A stretch of DNA of 12,106 nt from contig CAJOQF010000172.1 of NCBI GenBank assembly GCA_905236295.1, positions 1 through 12,106 on the forward strand, read 5' to 3'. This DNA is from an uncultured Eubacterium sp. (GTDB lineage: Bacteria; Bacillota; Clostridia; Lachnospirales; Lachnospiraceae). A program made the translations under genes and the position numbers. Positions 7,455 to 12,106 of this stretch are shown here, piece by piece. How positions within the stretch are numbered: the stretch's first letter is position 1; every line of letters begins with the position of its first letter. The notes beneath the pieces were generated by a model. It worked only from the letters and a program-made list of their open reading frames with translations. It had not been told where the DNA came from and did no database searches.

Positions 7455-7482
7455 ACTATATCACATAAATTTAATTATGCAA
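7455..7482 (-). promoter_or_regulatory. predicted promoter for leuS and downstream operon
   Basis: On the coding strand, TTGCAT (7482-7477) is followed by a 16-bp spacer and TATAGT (7460-7455). The -10 is preceded by TGA, giving the extended form TG-N-TATAGT, which compensates for a -35 matching at only three of six positions. It begins directly after the EF-G-like stop codon. The implied start site, about 7448, coincides with the base of the leader hairpin. Prediction by eye only. Confidence 0.5.
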
Positions 7483-9558
7483 TCACTCTTTGTTTTGAGC
7501 AGCTTCAACCTGCTTCTCCTGAATGTCGGAAGGTGCCTGTTCATAACGCGCAAACTCGTATGAGTAATCACCGCTTCCACCTGTCATAGAGCGAAGATCC
7601 ATGGTGTATCCGAAAAGCTCCATATACGGAATATCTGCGATTATCTCCTGCTTTCCAAAATCCGTAGGATTCATACCGAGCACACGTCCTCGTCTCTTGT
7701 TGAGATCTCCCATGACATCTCCGGTGTACTGATCCGGAACAACAACCTTGAGACTTGCAATAGGCTCAAGCAGTACAGGATTCGCTTCCATAAAGCCCTT
7801 CTTGAATGCCCCGATAGATGCGGTCTTGAATGCCATCTCAGAAGAATCGACCGGATGGTATGATCCGTCATAGAGCTCTGCCTTCACTCCGACTACCGGA
7901 TATCCGGCAAGCGGTCCTGCCAAAACTGCCTCAGCTATACCCTTTTCAACCGCCGGGAAGTAGTTCTTCGGAACTGAGCCTCCAACTACTGTCTGTGTGA
8001 ACTCGTACGGCTCGTCAAGGTTGCCGCTTGGCTCGAATGTCATCTTTACATGTCCGTACTGTCCATGTCCGCCGGACTGTTTCTTGTATTTGTACTCCAC
8101 ATCCGATTTCTTGCGGATAGTCTCCTTGAAGGAAATACGAGGTCTGTCGAGAGTGATCTCTACCTTGTATTTTTCCTTGAGAGTGTTGACCACAACATCG
8201 AGATGCTGCTCTCCGAGTCCGTAGATGAGTGTCTGTCCGTTTGCAGAGTCGTTTACGTTCTTTACAGTGAGATCCTCCTGCATGATCTTTGCGAGAGCCT
8301 GAGATATCTTATCCTCATCACCCTTGTTGACTGCGGTATATCTTCTGTATGTGTAAGGCTTCGGAATGGATGCCTTGGTGTAGATTATCGGATTTGACTT
8401 GGTAGAGAGCGTGTCCGTAGTGGATACGTTGTTTAATTTTGCAAGTGCTCCGATATCTCCGGCATGGAGCTCTGAGACTTCCTCAGGCTTGTTGCCTCTG
8501 ATAACATATACTTTTCCGATCTTTTGCTCCGTGTCTGTGTCGTGGTTGTAGAGCAGGTCGTCTGTCTTTATGACTCCGGAATTGACCTTTATAAGTGAGT
8601 ATTTTCCGATGAACGGATCAACTATCGTCTTAAATACATAAGCGCTCTTCGGTTTTGCGAAATCGTAATCCGCCTCGAACACCTCGTTTGTCTTGACATT
8701 GATCCCGGCAACCTTTAATCTGTCCGGTCCCGGAAGGTATTTGATAATGTCTGAAAGAAGTGTGTACATACCTCTTGCCATGGTGTTTGATCCCATGAGA
8801 ACCGGTATGATAGAGCCATCGGCAACATTTACTCTGAGTGCCTGTCTGATCTCATCCTCCGAGAACTCATCACCTGCGAAGTATCTGTCCATAAACTCCT
8901 CGCTTGTCTCAGCTACCGCCTCAAGCAAAGCTTCCCTGCAGATTCCGAGGTTTTCCTGTGAATAGTCAGGTACCTCTCCCTTGTCAACTCCGCCATTTTC
9001 GTTCCATCGTTTTCCGGTCTGCTGAACAACATTTACATATCCGACGAACTCTCCGTTCTCACGGATCGGAAGGTGAAACGGAGCTATCTTCTTGCCATAG
9101 AGATCCTGAAGATCCTGAACTACCTGTCTGAAACTTGCATTGTCATCATCCATCTCCGTAACGAAAACCATGCGCGGAAGCTTGTACTTTTCACACATTT
9201 CCCATGCGCGTCTGGTACCAACCTCTATTCCTGATTTTCCGGACACAGTGATGATCGCGGCATCTGCAGCACTGACCGCCTCCTCAACCTCGCCTGCGAA
9301 ATCCAGATAACCCGGGGTGTCCAAAAAATTGATCTTAACTCCCTCCCACTCTATCGGTATGATCGAAGTATGGATCGAAAGCTGTCTCTTTACCTCCTCT
9401 TTATCGAAATCACTGAGCGTATTGCCGGACTGGATAGTCCCCATACGGGTCGTGATCCCTGAGAGGTAGGCGAAAGCTTCAACCAGGGATGTTTTGCCGC
9501 TGCCGTTGTGTCCGAGCAAAGCGACATTTCTGATTTTGTCAGTTGTGTATATATTCAT
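7483..9558 (-). CDS. EF-G-like translational GTPase (EF-G2-type paralogue)
   Basis: A 691-residue protein with all EF-G domains in order. The G domain covers about 8-280, domain II about 300-395, domain III about 400-475, domain IV about 477-598 with SGGHGQYGHV (495-504) and DGSYHPVDSSEMAFKTA (564-580), and domain V about 600-675 with GDVMGDLNKRRGRV (613-626). The GTPase motifs depart from housekeeping EF-G. The P-loop is GHNGSGKT (16-23) rather than AHIDAGKT. Switch I RGITI becomes RQLSI. The switch II DTPGH histidine is Tyr (DTPGY, 80-84). The guanine-specificity motif NKMD is TEMD (134-137). These features fit the EF-G2-like paralogue family; Thermus EF-G-2 is a known relative. Neither rpsL/rpsG nor tuf is nearby, as would be expected for main fusA. 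The start is secure: AGGAGGT (9570-9564) lies 5 nt before the ATG. The gene appears to have its own promoter; its cellular role is unknown. Confidence 0.93.
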   Translation of the reverse strand: MNIYTTDKIRNVALLGHNGSGKTSLVEAFAYLSGITTRMGTIQSGNTLSDFDKEEVKRQLSIHTSIIPIEWEGVKINFLDTPGYLDFAGEVEEAVSAADAAIITVSGKSGIEVGTRRAWEMCEKYKLPRMVFVTEMDDDNASFRQVVQDLQDLYGKKIAPFHLPIRENGEFVGYVNVVQQTGKRWNENGGVDKGEVPDYSQENLGICREALLEAVAETSEEFMDRYFAGDEFSEDEIRQALRVNVADGSIIPVLMGSNTMARGMYTLLSDIIKYLPGPDRLKVAGINVKTNEVFEADYDFAKPKSAYVFKTIVDPFIGKYSLIKVNSGVIKTDDLLYNHDTDTEQKIGKVYVIRGNKPEEVSELHAGDIGALAKLNNVSTTDTLSTKSNPIIYTKASIPKPYTYRRYTAVNKGDEDKISQALAKIMQEDLTVKNVNDSANGQTLIYGLGEQHLDVVVNTLKEKYKVEITLDRPRISFKETIRKKSDVEYKYKKQSGGHGQYGHVKMTFEPSGNLDEPYEFTQTVVGGSVPKNYFPAVEKGIAEAVLAGPLAGYPVVGVKAELYDGSYHPVDSSEMAFKTASIGAFKKGFMEANPVLLEPIASLKVVVPDQYTGDVMGDLNKRRGRVLGMNPTDFGKQEIIADIPYMELFGYTMDLRSMTGGSGDYSYEFARYEQAPSDIQEKQVEAAQNKE

Positions 9559-9612
9559 TTTGCACCTCCTAAAAGTATTCTGTTTTTATCGAATAATTAT
9601 TATCCGCAAACT

Positions 9613-9633
9613 ATGTAATATCATACCTTACAT
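9613..9633 (-). repeat. inverted repeat overlapping the EF-G-like gene's -10 element
   Basis: ATGTAA (9633-9628) and TTACAT (9618-9613) are perfect 6-bp inverted arms separated by 9 bp that contain the predicted -10 hexamer TATGAT. The placement is what a repressor operator would need; no regulator is identified. The spacing of arm centres (15 bp) is not an exact number of helical turns, and an AT-rich arm of this length can arise by chance. Confidence 0.35.
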
Positions 9634-9648
9634 CAGTTTATTACGCAA
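9620..9648 (-). promoter_or_regulatory. predicted promoter for the EF-G-like gene
   Basis: TTGCGT (9648-9643) and TATGAT (9625-9620) are separated by 17 bp on the coding strand. The -10 matches consensus at five of six bases; the -35 at three. It lies in the 107-bp gap after the phosphatase gene, about 60 bp before the ATG. I see no clear terminator for the phosphatase gene in this gap, so read-through is possible. Confidence 0.45.
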
Positions 9649-9665
9649 GCTTACGGCTGTACTTT

Positions 9666-11381
9666 TTATTCATCTGGATCTGAATTAACGTCGGGTCCGT
9701 AGTAGACCATTCCAAGCATCGTTATGTCGTCAAACTGCGGTGCATCTCCGACGAATTCATCAACATCTTTCTTCAAAGCGTGAAGGAGATTATCCATGCC
9801 TTTGTCCTTGTTATTATTGAGGGCATTTATCATCCTCTCTGTGCCGTAGAGTTCATTGTTTGCGTTTGTCGCCTCAGCAACACCGTCAGTGTATACAAAC
9901 AATTCGTCATTCGGGAACATTTCGAACTCATGCTCTCTGAACGGAATTCCCTCTAAGGTGGCAACTGCCGGAGAATGCTTGTATTCGACGAGCTCATAAT
10001 CTCCGCCGGCACGTCTGATAACGGGATGCTCATGTCCTGCGTTTGCAGCCATTCCCTTACCTGTTGAAATCTCAAGTATTCCAAGCCATACCGTAACAAA
10101 GAGTTCAGCTTCATTTCCCTCACAGAGCTGGTCGTTTACAAATCCGAGTATCTCCGAAGGGCTCCCGCCCATCTGTGCCCTGTTCTTTATAAGAGTCTTT
10201 GCGATGACCATAAACAGCGCAGCCGGAACTCCCTTGCCGGAAACGTCTGCCATAACCATTGCAAGGTGATCATCATCCACAAGGAAGAAATCGTAGAAAT
10301 CTCCACCGACCTCCTTAGCCGGATCCATTGTCGCAAAGAGATCGAACTCTTTTCTGCCGGGGAACGCCGGGAATATTCTCGGAAGCATATCTGCCTGGAT
10401 CTTTGTAGCGACATTGAGCTCGGCACCGATGCGCTCCTTCTCCGCGGTAACCCTGGTAAGGTTGTCTATGTACTCATTGATTCCTATCTCAAGCTTTAAG
10501 AGACTCTCGCTTAAGGTCTGGATCTCGTCATTACTCTGGATCTCTTCGAGTTTGTATTCAATGACTTTGTTGTCCTCGGTAAAGCGCTGTGCCTCCGAAG
10601 AAATATAGAGGATCTTGTTTATCATGGTTCTGGTGATGATAAACATACCTATCCACAAAAGTACGAGAGTAACTATCAAACCGATTATTGTTATCTGGAT
10701 GACAAATGCCTTTGTATCAGCGGCCAGCGTCTCCATAGGAATCTCGGCTGCCGCAAGGGCTACTGTTTTGCCGTCTCTTACGATCGGGATCATCGCTGTT
10801 GTATTACTTCCGAAGCGTCCATGAGAAATTACGTAGGTATCGGGTCTTTCACCGGTTTCATAAATCTGATTTACCACATCTATGTACTCCGGCAACACTG
10901 TGCTGCGATCTCCAAAACCAAGATCCTCTTCCTCTTTCTGATAGTTGTCCATGATATAGCAGATAGGGTTCCACTCTCCCGCAGCTGTCTTCTCTTCATC
11001 ATAGCTGTTTAACATATCAAGATCGATTACACAGAGGAAGATATCGTTGGCTCTCATATTGGCACGCATACTTCTTATAAGTCCCTTGACCTGTGCGTAT
11101 CTGTCTGTCTGCATCTCCGCGTCAAGAGTCGCCTTGTCAACAGTTCCATCGACATAGCCCTGCGCCAGCTCGACATAATGATCGATCTCTTCATCCGTAT
11201 AGAAATCTATCGATGTCTGAGTAACATTGTAAGCCATCTCCGTGTATCGCTCCATGATGGAATTCCTGTATAATCTGGTCCCCAAAATGATAATTGCCGC
11301 TGCGACACAGAGCACGATAACAATGATACCTATAGAGAATTTCCTCCTAAGACCAATTTTAGTAGCAATTCCGTCTTTCAT
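9666..11381 (-). CDS. membrane-anchored SpoIIE/RsbU-type PP2C serine phosphatase with extracytoplasmic sensor
   Basis: A 571-residue signalling protein. A short basic N-terminus precedes TM1 (about 16-34), a predicted extracytoplasmic region (about 36-224, Cache-like in size and layout), TM2 (about 226-249), a HAMP-like linker (about 250-305) and a helical segment ending in ELNVATKIQADMLP (321-334), typical just before this phosphatase class. The PP2C domain covers about 345-558: EVGGDFYDFF (357-366), ADVSGKGVPAALFM (378-391), NAGHEHPVI (447-455), YTDGVAEATN (497-506) and DDITML (551-556). The conserved metal-site Asp residues are all present, so the enzyme should be active. Relatives dephosphorylate anti-anti-sigma (STAS) proteins to release sigma factors, but no STAS, anti-sigma or sigma gene is in this window. 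The start is supported by AAAGGGG 5 nt upstream. It lies 32 bp downstream of the GH3 gene with no promoter in the gap, so co-transcription is likely. Signal sensed: unknown. Confidence 0.93.
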   Translation of the reverse strand: MKDGIATKIGLRRKFSIGIIVIVLCVAAAIIILGTRLYRNSIMERYTEMAYNVTQTSIDFYTDEEIDHYVELAQGYVDGTVDKATLDAEMQTDRYAQVKGLIRSMRANMRANDIFLCVIDLDMLNSYDEEKTAAGEWNPICYIMDNYQKEEEDLGFGDRSTVLPEYIDVVNQIYETGERPDTYVISHGRFGSNTTAMIPIVRDGKTVALAAAEIPMETLAADTKAFVIQITIIGLIVTLVLLWIGMFIITRTMINKILYISSEAQRFTEDNKVIEYKLEEIQSNDEIQTLSESLLKLEIGINEYIDNLTRVTAEKERIGAELNVATKIQADMLPRIFPAFPGRKEFDLFATMDPAKEVGGDFYDFFLVDDDHLAMVMADVSGKGVPAALFMVIAKTLIKNRAQMGGSPSEILGFVNDQLCEGNEAELFVTVWLGILEISTGKGMAANAGHEHPVIRRAGGDYELVEYKHSPAVATLEGIPFREHEFEMFPNDELFVYTDGVAEATNANNELYGTERMINALNNNKDKGMDNLLHALKKDVDEFVGDAPQFDDITMLGMVYYGPDVNSDPDE

Positions 11382-11413
11382 AGTTTCCCCTTTCCGGTTA
11401 CCTTACCTGGTAC

Positions 11414-12106
11414 TTAATTGTAGATATGAACAGGTTTTATATGGCCTCTGTCCATTCCGTGTTCCCTAACAAAAGCTTTAAATCTTTCTCTATCGACGAT
11501 CTCAACCACCGGTTCGTTCAACCATTTTAGTTTTCTGAGATCCATATAATCAAAATTCATCTCACAGAAGAACCCGTCAATAAGTTTTGCGATCTCTTTG
11601 CTGTCCTTTATGAGACTCTTTGATTCCAGCACCGCAACCATATGATATCTGGCGGGCATTGTCTGGATGTCAGGCTTAAAACTGTACTGTTCGATCAGTA
11701 CCCCCGCATCGTTAAGCTTTGTCATGGCTCGCTCCAGCTGGGTTGCGCTCATCTTCTCTCCGCCAATGTTTATAGCCTGATCCATCCGGTATATGTACTC
11801 CATCAGAGGAGCATCACCGATGAAGCCTTTTATCTCCACCACATCCCCGGTACGATACCTGTATAGCCCGGCATAAGTCGTAACGATCAACTCATATTTT
11901 TTTCCTATCTGCAATTCGTACGGCAGGAAGGTTGCATCCCCCGGATCATCATCCGGTTTAAACTCGAAAAATGCGCTGCGCGAAGCAAGTACGTATTCGA
12001 GACTGTTTTCCTCTACAGGCTGCCCCATATAGCACTCGGAGGAGATAAAGCTAAAATAATCGAAAGGAATATCACCCGTGTACCTCCTCAGCGCATCCTC
12101 CTCTAT
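11414..12106 (-). CDS. GH3-family adenylate-forming enzyme, C-terminal part, cut by window edge
   Basis: The last 230 residues of a GH3-family protein; the reading frame stays open to base 12106. GH3 enzymes belong to the ANL superfamily and, in plants, activate acids such as indole-acetate or jasmonate with ATP and join them to amino acids. Visible motifs: the ATP-site serine motif ISSECYMG (21-28), SAFFEF (44-49), GLYRYRTGDVVEIKGF (80-95) with the conserved Asp88, the hinge-region GGEKMS (115-120), and the C-terminal GHIKPVHI (221-228), which corresponds to the GxxKxP ending of the family. The Met at 12028 is an internal codon, not the start, because the homologous sequence continues upstream without a stop. 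Bacterial members are mostly uncharacterised, so the substrate cannot be inferred; the auxin name does not imply auxin chemistry here. The neighbour downstream is a sensor phosphatase, probably in the same transcript. Confidence 0.92.
   Translation of the reverse strand: MEEDALRRYTGDIPFDYFSFISSECYMGQPVEENSLEYVLASRSAFFEFKPDDDPGDATFLPYELQIGKKYELIVTTYAGLYRYRTGDVVEIKGFIGDAPLMEYIYRMDQAINIGGEKMSATQLERAMTKLNDAGVLIEQYSFKPDIQTMPARYHMVAVLESKSLIKDSKEIAKLIDGFFCEMNFDYMDLRKLKWLNEPVVEIVDRERFKAFVREHGMDRGHIKPVHIYN

Noticed and set aside
7442..7466. Possible Rex operator at the leuS promoter (TTAACAA half-site with a TGTGAT-like left arm)
   Set aside because: Only one half-site is perfect; the left arm is imperfect and the spacer is 7 rather than the usual 6 bp. 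Not strong enough to call without binding data.
7371..7482. T-box riboswitch upstream of leuS
   Set aside because: The gap is only 112 bp, and I find neither the T-box core sequence nor a terminator with a U-run.
9559..9665. Intrinsic terminator after the phosphatase gene
   Set aside because: The near-palindrome CGTAAGCTTGCG has no loop and no U-run follows it.
11343..11348. AGGAGG inside the phosphatase gene as an internal start site
   Set aside because: It encodes the Arg-Arg pair before TM1, and no start codon in frame follows at the proper distance.
364..11866. Many open frames of 60-150 codons on the plus strand and in alternative minus frames
   Set aside because: Each lies opposite or within a strongly recognised gene, none has a family resemblance or good SD, and their composition follows from the real reading frame.

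Overview
The window reads as a chromosomal segment from a Gram-positive, low-to-moderate GC Firmicute, most likely a Clostridia member of the Lachnospiraceae type. The grounds are the protein signatures (a Firmicutes-type Rex, a YdiF-like ABC-F ATPase, a bacterial GH3 enzyme beside a SpoIIE-type phosphatase), strong purine-rich Shine-Dalgarno sites, and tight gene packing. All nine genes lie on the minus strand, so transcription runs from base 12106 towards base 1. I see no tRNA, rRNA, insertion sequence, CRISPR array or prophage gene, and no gene looks broken.

In transcription order there are three blocks. (1) 12106-9666: the C-terminal part of a GH3-family adenylate-forming enzyme (cut by the window edge), then a membrane-anchored sensor with a cytoplasmic SpoIIE/PP2C phosphatase domain. 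They are 32 bp apart and probably co-transcribed. (2) 9558-7483: an EF-G-like translational GTPase, a divergent paralogue rather than the main fusA, with its own promoter-like sequence and a very strong ribosome binding site. (3) 7370-1: leuS, isocitrate dehydrogenase, a YdiF-like ABC-F protein, rex, an uncharacterised coiled-coil protein, and the N-terminal part of NAD(P)HX epimerase (nnrE, cut by the window edge). From icd onward, genes are spaced from a 1-base overlap to a 16-bp gap, which indicates an operon. A promoter-like sequence followed by a long hairpin precedes leuS.

A nicotinamide-cofactor theme links icd, rex and nnrE: one enzyme reduces NAD(P)+, one regulator senses the NADH/NAD+ state, and one enzyme repairs damaged NAD(P)HX. 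The isocitrate dehydrogenase lacks three residues that grip the 2'-phosphate of NADP in relatives, so it may make NADH rather than NADPH. That would fit its place beside rex. The translation genes (EF-G-like, leuS, ABC-F) are interleaved with this set.

Most of the window is housekeeping. The best leads are the predicted IDH cofactor switch, the EF-G paralogue with changed GTPase motifs, the GH3 plus SpoIIE-phosphatase pair, the unnamed coiled-coil protein between rex and nnrE, and the leader hairpin before leuS. I do not see a clearly new multi-gene defence or mobile system.
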